In this document: piece by piece, positions 11,521-22,675 of the stretch
Layout of the letters: each line of letters opens with the position of its first letter
Numbering within the stretch: the stretch's first letter is position 1
DNA from: Nothophaeocryptopus gaeumannii
Taxonomy: Eukaryota; Ascomycota; Dothideomycetes; Mycosphaerellales; Mycosphaerellaceae
Assembly: GCA_031771865.1 (NCBI GenBank)
Contig: JASISA010000029.1
Location: forward strand, 302,565-366,564
Direction: 5' to 3'
Length of the DNA: 64,000 bases
The notes under the pieces: model-generated
Database searches by the model: none
What the model was told of the DNA's origin: nothing
The model's input: the letters and a program-made list of their open reading frames with translations, nothing else
Program-made: the position numbers and the translations under genes

Positions 11521-12261
11521 ATGCCTCCGACCTATCTCCTCGCCGCGACAGCTCTCGCACTCCTCCCGCAAGCCTTCACCCAATCCTTCTCAACATCAAT
11601 GGGCTCCGACGCCCAACGCGCGAGCGTCGCCGCCTCCCTAATGAACATCACCTTTAGCGAGTCCACCACGTCCGATTGTGGCAATAGCACAAAATCACAC
11701 ACCACCGAGCAAGCACCCACAATAGCCATCCGCACCCTCCCTCTCCACGAGACTTGTTTCGACCTGGAAGATGCGTTCGTCCATCCCGATGAAGTGTATT
11801 CGACGAAAGGGTACAAATGCGATAATGATGAGCCCATCTGCGGCGTAAACTACACAATCCTCCATTCCTCCACTTTCTCCTCCACAAAGAACTACTCTCA
11901 GATCTTCTATACACAAATCCGCAACCCTTTCGACCCCAACGCGGGCGTCGAGCGTGCCGTCGGCGGCCGGCTAGAATTCCAAACTTTCAACGGAGCGAAT
12001 TGTAAAGAGACGAAAGGGGAGGATGGGGATAAGAAGAAGAAATTGGAATGGAATTGTTTGTCTAGCGAGGGGGAATGTGATGTCCTTCCGTGGGCGGTGA
12101 GGAGTTTTAGTATTGGCATGACGGACGCTGATGATGTGGGGGATGCGAATTGTGCGGTTGCGAAGGAGAGTGCTGCTGCGGGACTCGGAAGGGGAAGGGA
12201 AGGGTGGCAGTGGGCTGTTATTATGGGGTTGGGTGTTGCGGGTGGGGTTTGGATGTTATGA
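11521..12261 (+). CDS. Secreted, probably GPI-anchored, Cys-containing protein of unknown function
   Basis: Single exon, 246 aa. Residues 1-20 are a signal peptide (YLLAATALALLPQAFTQ). The mature part has about ten cysteines, several N-glycosylation sequons (NITF, NSTK, NYTI, NYSQ) and an acidic/lysine loop (KGEDGDKKKKLEW). The C-terminus ends in a hydrophobic helix, WQWAVIMGLGVAGGVWML, preceded by a small-residue stretch (AAAGLG), the pattern of a GPI-attachment signal. No enzyme motif is visible. It could be a cell-wall protein or a surface protein with a role at the host or environment interface; that is inference. A hairpin lies ~55 nt after the stop. Confidence 0.8.
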   Translation: MPPTYLLAATALALLPQAFTQSFSTSMGSDAQRASVAASLMNITFSESTTSDCGNSTKSHTTEQAPTIAIRTLPLHETCFDLEDAFVHPDEVYSTKGYKCDNDEPICGVNYTILHSSTFSSTKNYSQIFYTQIRNPFDPNAGVERAVGGRLEFQTFNGANCKETKGEDGDKKKKLEWNCLSSEGECDVLPWAVRSFSIGMTDADDVGDANCAVAKESAAAGLGRGREGWQWAVIMGLGVAGGVWML

Positions 12262-12314
12262 GTGTGAGGGTGAGGGGATGGGAGGTAGGGGTTAAAATGT
12301 GTATTGCGATGGGT

Positions 12315-12349
12315 TCTTGAGAGAAAGGTTCGAGCTTTCTTCCTCAAGA
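12315..12349. other. Imperfect hairpin downstream of the secreted-protein gene
   Basis: Arms TCTTGAG-AGAAAG (12315-12327) and CTTTCT-(TC)-CTCAAGA (12335-12349) can form 13 base pairs with a 2-nt bulge and a 7-nt loop GTTCGAG. It lies 54 nt after the stop codon at 12261, so it would sit in the 3' UTR. The loop recalls a tRNA T-loop, but no other tRNA arms flank it. Confidence 0.55.
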
Positions 12350-12694
12350 CCTTCGAGAATTTTTGGCACTCTTTGATTTTTCGGGATTGCCTGCTGAAGA
12401 GGTATAGATCGCTGACGAGTAGTAGACCATCGAACGAGACAGCCCGACTCGGGCTTGAGCATCTCAAACCCAAAAGGCAACACCAGCTCGAATCCGCAAT
12501 GCTTTGAACGTCGGAATGCAGTACATACCCTCCCTCGCTACCACAACCGACCAACTTCGGTTGCGAGTTTCATTTTTGGGAGCAAATCCATTGAGACGTC
12601 TGAAGACATGAAGTTCCTTGTTCTCGGATACCGCAGCTTCCGGAACCGGCTTAGCGTGTTTTTCACGTGCAAAATGTCTGGGACGAATGTGTCG

Positions 12695-12941
12695 AGGTCG
12701 GTCAGTGACGTGACAGGAGAAGACTTCAGGACAGCGAGGATGCTTTCGTATGGCATGCATCGCAGTCTTCATGATGCCGCATGAGGCTTCACACTCCCAT
12801 CATGGGCTCTGCCGAGAGGGTGGGAGGAACGTGATCAAGGTCGGCGAGTGACGTGACGGCAAGGATATGCTCCACCAACACCTCGCCACACGGCGCAAAG
12901 GCCGCGAGGAACGTTTACAAGATCGGTCAGTGACGTGAAAG
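12695..12941. repeat. Three dispersed copies of a TGACGTGA-containing unit
   Basis: The block AGGTCGGTCAGTGACGTGAC and close variants occur at about 12695-12717, 12838-12860 and 12919-12941, each preceded by a GAACGT/GAATGT-like stretch. Each contains TGACGTGA, which matches the core of CRE/ATF-type bZIP sites. Spacing is irregular (143 and 81 bp). Confidence 0.65.
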
Positions 12942-13369
12942 GCAAAGAGACTGAGAAGAGGCACGATGGTATGATGATGATGATGAAGATGCGTTTGCAT
13001 TTTGGATCAATCTATCTAAGCTGCTTCTCCTCGGGTGCCCCGACCTACGCATCCCGAGCGTCGCCCTCGCCAACTGAATTCCTCAGCGGGTATGGACGTC
13101 CGACAGCAAGGCTGCGAGAGCAAGGAAAAGAAGTGTAGTCGTCGGCGGTTCGGTCGTCGCACAATCGGGTATTTGGTTGGTTCAAGAGTCGGTTCGATCG
13201 TCGCACCGGCGGTTGTTCCGGAAGAAAAAGGTGGCGTCTGTCTCTTGGGGGGCTCCGACCTTCGCATCCCCAACGTCGAACTCACCCACTGAACTTCTCA
13301 GAGGATCACGAACGCCCGGCACAACGGCGAGACAGGAAGGGAGAGGACTTGGTACGGCGACGGCGGCGA

Positions 13370-13840
13370 CGGGTAGGTTGGAAGGTTGGTTGAAATGTCG
13401 GTGTGTTCAAAGTGCGGCGCTCCGGCGGGTTGGTTGGTTCAAGAGTGGCTGTTTGAAGTGTGGTTGGTTGAAGGTGCGGCAGTACGACGATACGGCGCCG
13501 GGTTGGTTTGTGGAAAATGCGCAGGGTTGAAAAGGTGCGGTTGGTTCAAAGTGCGTTTGATTGAAAGTGCGGCGTTTCGGTTCGGCCTGTTCAAAGTGGG
13601 TTGGTTCAAGGTGCGGCGGTGCAGCCGTACGATGTGTTTAAATGTCGGTTTGTTCGAGAGTCGGTGCGTTCGAGGTGCGGTGTATCCAACGGCGCTCAAG
13701 AGGCGGGCTCCAACGTGAGGTGTTCAAGGTGCAGTATCCAACGACGCTCAAGGCGCGGGCTGCAAAGTGAGGTGGTCAAGGGGCGATCTGTCCAATGGCT
13801 CTCAAGGCGCGGGCTCCAAAGTGAGGTGTCCAAGGTGCGG
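13370..13840. repeat. Degenerate minisatellite (GGTTGGTTCAAAGTGCGGC-like) plus three ~53-bp units
   Basis: From about 13370 to 13680 a unit resembling GGTTGGTTCAAAGTGCGGC recurs roughly a dozen times with strong variation. It runs into three ~53-bp units starting near 13683, 13736 and 13789 that share the order TCCAA..CTCAAG, GCGGGCT, AAGTGAGGTG. GTTCAA and GGTTGG steps make the plus strand strongly G/T-biased. Open frames through it are by-products of the repeat. Confidence 0.75.
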
Positions 13841-16075
13841 TGTGTCCCCAAGGTGCGGTGGAAGGGTTTTCGGTATCTGTAAACATGAGCGTTGACCTGG
13901 GTACCCAGGTCGAAGTGCAGAATAAAGGAAAGTGAGACTGAGACCTCACGAAACCACGATGGAAAAGAAAGGACCAAAGTTGCAAAGTCCAGGGAGATGG
14001 CTGGCTGAAGTATACCGACCTCAGAATCTGAGAGGCGCTAGCGTCTAGCGTGCCTCTATGTTTGAGCACAGGACTGATCATGCGGGTTTGGAAAGGCAGA
14101 AGCGTGGGTGACAAGAGGGGAGGACTGGAGGCGGCAGGACTTCACTTTGTCTTGTTCGTTGTGATGACGGAACAAAACCGTTGGAGATGTTGAACGAGAA
14201 GAAAGTCCAGAGAAGAGCTTCTGACCTGTATGGTACATTGGAGAGTATGTATGAGTACGAGTGCCTCATTGAAGATAGCTGTTGGATGGTGAAGTTCAAA
14301 GGAAAGGGCTTGTGGGAGCGGCGAAGGATCTTCATGTGCTTCAAATTCCGTGCACGGACCTCTTGGCACTTCTCGAGCCTCAAGACCTGACAACACGATC
14401 AGCTATGCGCACAGCTCGAATGTTGGCAACAGACCATGAAGAGGAGATGTGGAGACTCCTCTCTTCCATACCCGCTCGTCGAATTCCCATGTGTGCTGTA
14501 CGCACAGCGAACTAACATACAGCTTCAAAGCCTGAAGTTCCTGCCCGCCGATCACCACGCCACTCCGGACCGCGCCGGCGGCATTCAAGAAGAGCTTGAT
14601 CGAGTCCTGCTCACTTTTGATGCTTGAGTTCTGGTCCATATAGAGTTGGCTGAACCGACCTACTGCACAGCATTCAACACCGTCGCCAGGCAAGCAGACG
14701 TCGAAGACGAACACTGCCGGGTCGGAGCAGTCACTTCGCCGCCGCACCCTCTTCCCACAGTCCAGCCAAGGTTCTCCAAATACTCAAAGCTTCCAACAGC
14801 AAAACCGCTATACAGTATACTCTCATATGACCGTTACAGCAGAGAACTCACGATGATCGACATGCTCTCGGACTGCCGCCGAGCAGCATCCTGGACCAGC
14901 ACCAGTCTCGCAAGGAATAATTATGGCGCCAGCAGCAAAGTCAAACGCACTCTGAGCGAACAACTGTATGGAAGCGGAGAAGCGGACGACGGCAAGCTCT
15001 GGGACAAGGAAAACCTCAAAATCCTTTGGTGATGAAGAGCAGACGACGAGGTCCTTTGGAGCCTTTGGCAGACTAGACTATACGCAAGTTGCTCCCTTGG
15101 AAGCGCAAAGCAGTAAGAGCCTGCCATCCGCCCAATGGCTATCTACTGCCGACGTCGAGAGACGATGGCCTGACATGCGGCTTAACTGGGCGTGGATGAA
15201 AATCGCAGATCAGGACCTGGAGACATTGCCAGATCAAGCTGACATTCTGAGATGAGGCTTTGATGACTATGGAGGCAGTCGTCAGCGGGACATAAAAGAA
15301 GACGCAATCACGGCACGATTGGTTTCTGGTAGTCGCACTCACAAAAGCTTCCATGACAGCGGTATCATTGCAAATTGTACGAACGGACGAGGTCAGCGGA
15401 CTTCAAAGTTGTCTATGCATTGCCCGCGTTGGTATATACTACATGATGCAGTTTATTCTCGCAATGATATGTCGATACTGATGATCTCGTTCCTCGTTTC
15501 GCCTCTTCGGAGGGATGCGTATTCGGCTATCAGGATGAATCGGTCAATATATGCAACCACTATTCCGCTAGGTGCTCTCGATAGTAGTAGCACACGCCAG
15601 CGCCGTCCCGTGACTGCATAACCGGAGGCCCCGAACATGTGCTCCTGAACTAAAATTTGTCAAAGCGGTCATGCAGAACGGCCACCCGTAGGCGCAATTT
15701 TAGCGCGAGTCAGTTTTCATCATTCGCCCTCCACTTCTTCCTGTACAACATTGAGGCGTCCACCTTTCCGTGTTATCGAGGATGTGCTCTTCTGCGCGGA
15801 CAGCCATCGGTCCAGTGCAGTCTGCGTGCTACCACATGCATTGTCAGCGTCGCAACCACCACAATATCCACTGCAATGCAGTATGTAATGTTGCCAGCAT
15901 GGTGCGCATGCACGGGAAGGCTTGTAGGGGTATGGGAAACTTACTTTTCATCGGGTGCAAAACCCGCAATAGCGTTCTCAAGCGGACTCTGGTCTTTGAT
16001 ACGCAATACCTTGGCGCTGGTCGTGAACGGAGGCGTGGGGATCTAGAAGCACACACAAGTCATTATGGGCGAATA

Positions 16076-19000
16076 TTAATATATACTACTCTTGTCGTCT
16101 TGGTAAAGGCTCATGATGCTGTCGATGGTATTGCGGATGCGTACCTGGACAAGAGGACTGGCACGCGCTTCGAGCTCCTCGCCGCTGTAAGTCGACACCC
16201 AGTCATCATCATCTTCTCCTTCAAACTCTGTTTCGCACATGCTGGGTATCTCTTTTCGCTCGGATGCATTACTGGATTGGTGGGTCAATGATTGGGCTGT
16301 CGCTGTTGAGGATGATGAGGGTTTGGGGCTGGTGGTCTGTGGTAGGTCGCCGTGTGATGTGGCTGCTTCACGGGAGAGTCTGGAGAGGGCATCTTGGTCA
16401 CTGGGGTCCGTTGCTGTTCTGTTGTTGGATCCCAATTCGAACGTCGCAGAGGACGTTGCTGGGGAAGCATACTTGAATCGAAAAGACGGCAGCGCTGTCA
16501 CGCCGTCTGGGGTGGCTGTTTCGTTGACAGGTAATTCGAGTGGTGGCCTAGGAGATCCGTTCGGAATGCCAAACTTGGCGAGCTCGTCGGCGGAAAACAT
16601 CTCGGGATGCTGCGCCATATGATTCGGCCCAATATAAGTCCAGAATCTGTTTGTCCTGGCTTTGATACTGCTGCAGTCGTCGCTGCTCTGAGTTTGGGCA
16701 AGAAGGTCAGCGAGTGACATTTTCCGCTCGCCGCCTGTGCTGGAATGTGAAAACTTGGTCTCGGTGTCCGCCCAAGTGTCGTTGCTCATCCTGCTCGAGA
16801 AAACTGGGGCGCCATTGAGAGATATGGAGTCGCCGTCTGAACTCTTCAAGTGTCTGGAGGATGAGTTGCGGTGAAGGGTATCAGAGCGGTCTCTGGCTGG
16901 TCGCCGCGGATTGGCTGTCTTCGATTCTCCTAGCAAGACGCGTGGGAAGCCGCTGATAGGGAAACCGTCAGGTTCCAATCCGTCGTGCAGACTCAGGAAG
17001 AGATTAATCGAGGTTGCCTTGCTCTCATTACGAAGAGGAATATAGACATTTGGAAGGCCAAAGACAGCGCTCTGTGTCATCCCTCGAATCACTTCAAGCC
17101 CAATTGTGATTCGGAAGGCCAGGTCGCTGCGGTCGACGTCCGGTTTGACAAGGAAGTACGGCTCGAAGCCATCTGTTCTCCTCTCTTCCAGGACCTTGCC
17201 AAGTGCACACATCTCCATGCTGCCGTCTTCGAAGCGGCAGGCGATGGCGCCGGAGCATATTTGCTCACTCTTCTCAGCAGTCGCTTTAGACTGAAGGTCC
17301 AAATAGAATGATGAAGCCAACAGTCTGTGAGCTACGTTGCGAAGTGCCGCCTGTCGGTGGGCAGTCTGAAGTCGCCTTCGAGCATTGGTCTGGAGTGAGA
17401 CGAAGTCAGATTTGGCATCAGCAGCGGGCGGTTCCTTCCCCAGATCTGGATTGAATCGGATGAAGCGTCTGCTCTTTGCCTCGGAGCGACCTTTCACAAC
17501 GTGATGCCGGAAGTGCTGCCAGGCAAGCTCAGCCTCAAGCACATCGTCTGTTCGCTTGGTACGCCACCTGCCTGATGGTTTTGTTTTATCAGATTGCGGT
17601 GATGCAGGAGCAACCGACGCAAGAGCTGCTGACTTCTGTCGATCCGACAGTTGCTGCAGAATGGTGATCCTGTTTTGGCCAGTGCCCAGAGAGAGGAACA
17701 TGTCTGGCTCACTGCCATCGGTCCAGATTAGCCTGCGCTCTCTTTCCGCGATCAGAGCAGGGTTTGGGCTACGGAGACCTCCGTCAAGGTAAGTCTTGCT
17801 GTGGAAGACGAAAGGTTTGAAGAACGCTGGACTGGATAGAGTGGCTGCAATCGCTTCGTACGTCTTCAGCTCCATCTCTGGGTCATGGGGTCTCTCGAAT
17901 GCGTAGGCTGGGACTGCATCTTCTGGTCGGCGGTAGCTGGCAATCAACATGCTTTCTTGGCCGGTAGCGCTCGTGGAGGTAACTCCCACTCGGGCGCTAG
18001 ATCGAATCTTATCGGGAGACCCGAACAGATCGTCATCCTCTGAGAATGCAGTTTTCAGAGCTGCGTGTAACGGTTTCGTCTTGTACTTTGGCCCGCTGCC
18101 AAGGATTTGGGCGATTTGGCTGATGACTGGGACACCGTTCAATCGCGGTGTGAATGCATGATCGCAGAGCGCAGCAAACATGTCGATGACAGAATCGATA
18201 GTGCGATCTCTGAATGATAGAGCGACAGCAATGAGACCGCCAGTGCCCGTTCCAATCATCAGGTCGAAGAAAGCTTGGACCGGGATGTGGCCTCCAAGAC
18301 AGTGTTCAATCGCACGCAGAACCTCCAATTGGACAATGCCTCTAATACCACCGCCATCAAGGGAAAGAATGCGCACCCCAGCGCCGGCCGGCTTGAACTT
18401 GATGATGGTCGGCTTAGCCCAATTCGTTGATTCGCGATGGAGGGGACAGCATGTGACATGGACTGAGGACTTTGTCTGTTTGCCGTATGCCTTGATGCAT
18501 GCTGTGCAAAGAACGTGGCCGCAGGGAAGTGCGTGCTCCGGCACATCCATCAGACAGCAGAAACAAGTTGCGTGACTGCACATGGAGGATGCCGGTCCGA
18601 CAGCTTCGAAGAACTGGTTCAGGTACTCGATGTGTAGGTCCAGCGCTATTCGATCCTCCGGTATTGCATTCGCCTCATCGCCTTGAGTGACCTGCTCCAG
18701 CTCATATTGAAAGTCCCTCGCAATGTTGCCAATGGCTGATCGAAGTTGAGCTTTCCATTGTGGAAGGAAGTTGGAGTCGAACGCTGCCTGGTAGTCGCCC
18801 GCCGCTATGATGCCTTTCTCGTCTTGGTGGCCTTTAGGCTGATGTCGCGCCTTCACGAGCATACAGTGCCGCGTGCCGTCAGGCGAATTGTATGAGCAAG
18901 GGTAGTGCATCTCCAGATATTCGCCCATTGCCCAGTTGAAGAACTTCTCGTAATTCCCAAACAGCTCGTCGACTCTGCCTTTCCGGAAGCGGGCACAATC

Positions 19001-20642
19001 TAATAGCACACACGAAGCCAGCATCACACTGAGCTTCTCAAATATCCAAGCCATCCTACCATGCTGATGGTTTGGTTGCCGTGAGCTTATTGTAGTGCAA
19101 AGCTGGAGAATGTGCCCGCCGAAGTCGTTTGGGATTGGGTTTCGTAATAATGATATTCGCATGAAGTTGAAGGGAAGGTCCAGATGAGTCGTAAAGTGGT
19201 CAAAACCACTCCGTAAGTAGGTATTGAGTTCATCAGCGTTCGTTAACATTCGCGCTCTGCGCCTGTTCCGAAAAGATTCCTCGCAATTAGATCTAATGAT
19301 GCCCTGCAGCTTTCCAATTTGGTCGTTGATGGTGGTGTATCGTGGTTTCGCAGGTATCCTAACAACTTTGAAGGAGCTGTAATATCGGAGAATGAGATCC
19401 TCGACGGAGTAGATGTGCTTTCCGAGACTTCTCCAATGGTCTGCGAGCTCCCTGAATCGTGGCACGCCTTCGACATAGTCGAGAGCGCCCTGAACGGATG
19501 ACAGTAAGCTCTGTGTTGCATAGTTGACGTCCCATTCCCGCTCATCGACGCTCGGATCAGTACCATTCACAGCCACAACACAATGTGGCAGCGCTGGCTG
19601 GTTGATGGACTTCTCCAGAGAGCTGGCACCCCATTCGAGTAATTTTGTCAAGACGGCAGATTGGAAAGTCTTGGGATTCCGAAGCACGAAGACCACACAG
19701 TCGGAGAAGGTATAAAGTAGACGAGGGTAGAGTGCGGTAACTGCGTACTCTCGTTGCCGAGTCTCTTCGGAGTCCGCCCACTCGATCGGACGGGAATGAA
19801 CATTGGAAGCCTTCGCGGCCTCCGGCTCGGAATTGCCTCTCCTTCGAGCACGAGCACCAAGTGGCGTCCGCTCGCCACCCTCAAAGCCTTCGCAGTCAGC
19901 GTATAAGATGGGCAACTGTTCCGCGTGGGTGGACGGGTCTGCGTAGAGGTGAACATCACCAGAGGTTGGTACGCTGTCATTGACCACACTCCCCACCACG
20001 GGAGAGGGAAACATGGCTCGATTCTCTGCATTAGCATTTTGCACATCGTGATTGATGAGCATCTTGATCAGAGTCGATTTGCCCGCATTTGTGACTCCAA
20101 TGAAGGACACAAGCTGCGGGTAGCGACTTCCAGAAGTTGAGATGGGAGAGATGCTGGACATGAGGGTAGCATATCGTCCATAGTCCTCGAAGCTCGGCCG
20201 CCCTGTGAGGTCTCTGGCGACTCCAAACCATTTCGTGGATTCGTCATCTTCGTGGAGTTTCTGGATCTCGCCCGGGTTTCTGGTCGGGCTGAGGATGGAT
20301 TTGAGGCGTTTCACGACAAGCGGACTGGTCTTCTCGTGGGGAACACCATCGCGGCCCTTCTTCTTCGGCTTGTGAGGCCCTTGACGTCCCCAACAGTCAC
20401 TTGGAGAAAGATCAGCTCATGCTGCGCCAATCCCGCACAATAATGAGGTGTGTACCTAACAAATGATTAGGTTTCGAGACGTACCTGCAGTATGAGCTGT
20501 CGCAGTCGACGCAATGCCAGATGGGGAACTGCGGGCCGTTGCAGCGGTCGTCCTCGCAATTCTCCGATATTTCATCGCTGTCCTCGCTGTAGGAGCTGAT
20601 GCTGCTCACGTCGTCCTCGCGCCAGGTGGAATCTCGCGTCAT
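16076..20642 (-). CDS. Zinc finger - P-loop GTPase - RING - patatin multidomain protein
   Basis: Two exons, 20485-20642 and 16076-20399 (85-nt intron; donor GTACGT), give 1493 aa from ATG 20642 in an ideal ACCATGA context. N-terminal acidic/Ser region is followed by a small Cys cluster (HCVDCDSSYCSDCW, ~44-56) resembling a B-box/ZZ-like finger. Residues ~154-162 are a P-loop, GVTNAGKST, with a DCEG switch motif (~221-224) and a possible NGTD base-recognition motif (~331-334): a dynamin/GBP-like GTPase fold is likely. Residues ~660-704 form a RING-type finger (CFCCLMD, LPCGHVLCTAC). A patatin phospholipase domain follows: DGGGIRG oxyanion motif (~734-740), the elbow as GTGTG (~769-773) instead of GTSTG, and DGG (~924-927, catalytic Asp position). 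The nucleophile Ser is therefore Gly in this copy. The C-terminal ~400 residues are a divergent extension ending in a Ser-rich disordered tail. Related fungal proteins combine patatin with NTPases in non-self recognition; that role here is inference. Confidence 0.88.
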
Positions 20643-22675
20643 GGTGCTGGCCCTCTTGGATGCATCAGAAGAGTCCTCCGAGAGCCACCAGGGCGACAGA
20701 GCAGCGCTCTTGCGCCGGACCACGTCTCCAGCCTCCAGTTTGAATTAGCTCTGCTTCTGTTGCGAGCAGGGACTAGGGGAGAAAGTACGCGGGCGAGGGG
20801 CAATGTACAATATCAATATACACGAGACAACGACAGGAGTCAGATGGGCAACATTCTAGTGCAATCAGCGCCGGTTGAGTCCAGAATCGGGAGGATTTGA
20901 GAAGTCGATGTTAATCTAGCGCGCAAAAGGCTCGGGAAGCTAGCTTGGAAGAACGTCCTCGGAAGATGCTAGGAGGTAGTAGCGTGCTAGTCGTGTGAAT
21001 GGATGGATGCTAGCGATTCTTTTCACAGTACTATGGTACCGCTGTGATGAGCACAACTAAAAAGAAGCTACTCCGGAGTCCATTGAACCCTCGGCCGCCA
21101 GCAGGGCCATCCCGACCCGAACAACCGACCGGGGGCAAGACCTACCTCCTATCGCTATTCATACAGATGATGGATGATGAACGGCCCCTTGTTTTCTGCA
21201 TCTGCATCTGCATCTGCAACTGCATGAGATGAGATGCCGACCGGCTACGGCTAATAAGTTCTACGGGTCCTTTCGCTAGCGCCAGGCGTTGGATGACAGG
21301 GTAGTAGAGTTCGCGGCTACTCACTAGCGTTTCTACGCAAGATGATCGCGACTCGCTCGCGCAGGTACGAAACTCTGTCGCCAACATCCCGAGCTTTTCC
21401 TTTCTACTCCCAACCGCACGCTACCACACTCACTGCCACCAAAAGCACTCTTTGCATCGTCTGTAACACCAGCGTCTTGGGGCCATGTTCGCCTGTACGA
21501 CCCGCAGATGGGGCACAATTGTCCAGTCCCGACACGGCAGGCAATACGCAAGGCTTGCGTGCGGTAAAGGCTTGCGGCTGAGAGGAAGGACCCAGCCTAC
21601 TCGTCCCAAGCCGCCACGGAGGGTCGGCAGAGGTTACCCAGCAGCGTGATGCCTGCTTGGGGTCGAGATAGACTTCGTGCGCAATCATATCCTTGAGCTG
21701 ACTTCCAGGCCGGCCGGACGGACCTCGTTGTACAACGTAATAACATGGACAGCTGAGACTCCAACAGCCCCTACGAACGACATTATTGCACATCAAGAGC
21801 TGTATTACATGCTGTATTACACCACCCTCACCGACCCTCCGCGAGCTCTGGTGGCTGCATAAGACTTTAGGACCTCCCATTGAACAGACCAATCTCGCAC
21901 CCTTCGCTGCACGCATGTCTCAGGGGAAACAAGGCCTCACATGACAATGAATGTGGCTCGCCGATGCCGCCGCAACACAAACACCGAGATCGCTGGTGTT
22001 CGCTATCAGCCTGTCCGACGTGGGACAATTCGCGATTGCAACCTCGCACAGAGACATGACTGCCACGTGGAGCTCTGCCCTGCTCATGGATCCGGGCCCT
22101 GTCGTGCTCTGGCTACTAACCCAGGCGAACGACCCAGCGACTCTATACCGGAGACGTCATCGAGCATTTTCGCGAGATTGCTCCTGAAGACCTCGACCGA
22201 TCAATTCCGGAGCGCGAATAGATACACCAGCGCTGCGGTGTTGACTAGCCCGCATGTCAGGATGGCATCCACATGTTGACAAGACTCGATCAGACTTCGC
22301 ACACCGATCATTTCTTCGAAATCACATCAAAAGCTTCCCCGTGTACACTGATCTTGACGTTCCTCAATCCAGTGAGCTGCCTCATGCCATCGAACTGGCT
22401 GTCGTCTCAAACCGAAAATATTCCCGAAGCAGGTGCCTGGAAGTTACTTCACATGACAGCTGAGTGTTTCAATTCTCGTTCACTTGTTGACGTCTTAGCA
22501 TCAACGAATTCTACTCACCTTCACACTAGCCTCAATCAACATGCAATGAGCGCTTTCAGAACGAACGTGTGTATTCACTCAAATCGAGCTCTCAAAAACC
22601 TCCCCTTTCCTACGACTTCTAGTCCCGCCACTCGCAGCTTCTGTCATACTCGGAAAACGGCCTCGACAAGGCATC
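20643..22675. other. 2-kb intergenic region, no gene seen
   Basis: Upstream of the GTPase/patatin gene and downstream of the fibronectin-III gene (both minus). It contains a short TGCATC microsatellite near 21196-21225. The 170-codon minus frame (21404-21916) and the 146-codon plus frame (22273-22713) have no recognisable motif. Promoter elements for the GTPase/patatin gene should lie at the left end. Confidence 0.5.

Larger units (their letters stand above)
12262..16075. other. 3.8-kb gene-poor stretch with minisatellites
   Basis: Between the secreted-protein gene and the 3' end of the patatin gene. It holds the hairpin, the TGACGTGA-containing repeats and the GGTTGGTTCAA-type minisatellite listed separately. 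From 13.9 to 16.07 kb it has only unsupported open frames (for example 14646-15032 plus, 128 codons; 14403-14747 minus, 114 codons; 15657-16046 plus, 129 codons). None shows a domain, a signal peptide plus cysteines, or consistent splice signals, so no gene is called. Confidence 0.5.

Noticed and set aside
12315..12349. Possible tRNA because of a GTTCGAG loop
   Set aside because: The stem-loop stands alone; no acceptor, D or anticodon arm can be drawn around it.
13370..13840. Possible CRISPR-like repeat array
   Set aside because: Units are degenerate, spacers are not unique and regular, and the genome is eukaryotic. It is a minisatellite.
14646..15032. 128-codon plus frame in the gene-poor stretch
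   Set aside because: No homology recognised and no conserved features; overlapping frames on the other strand are equally long.
21404..21916. 170-codon minus frame upstream of the patatin gene
   Set aside because: No domain, no splice context, and irregular composition. It looks like chance openness in GC-rich sequence.
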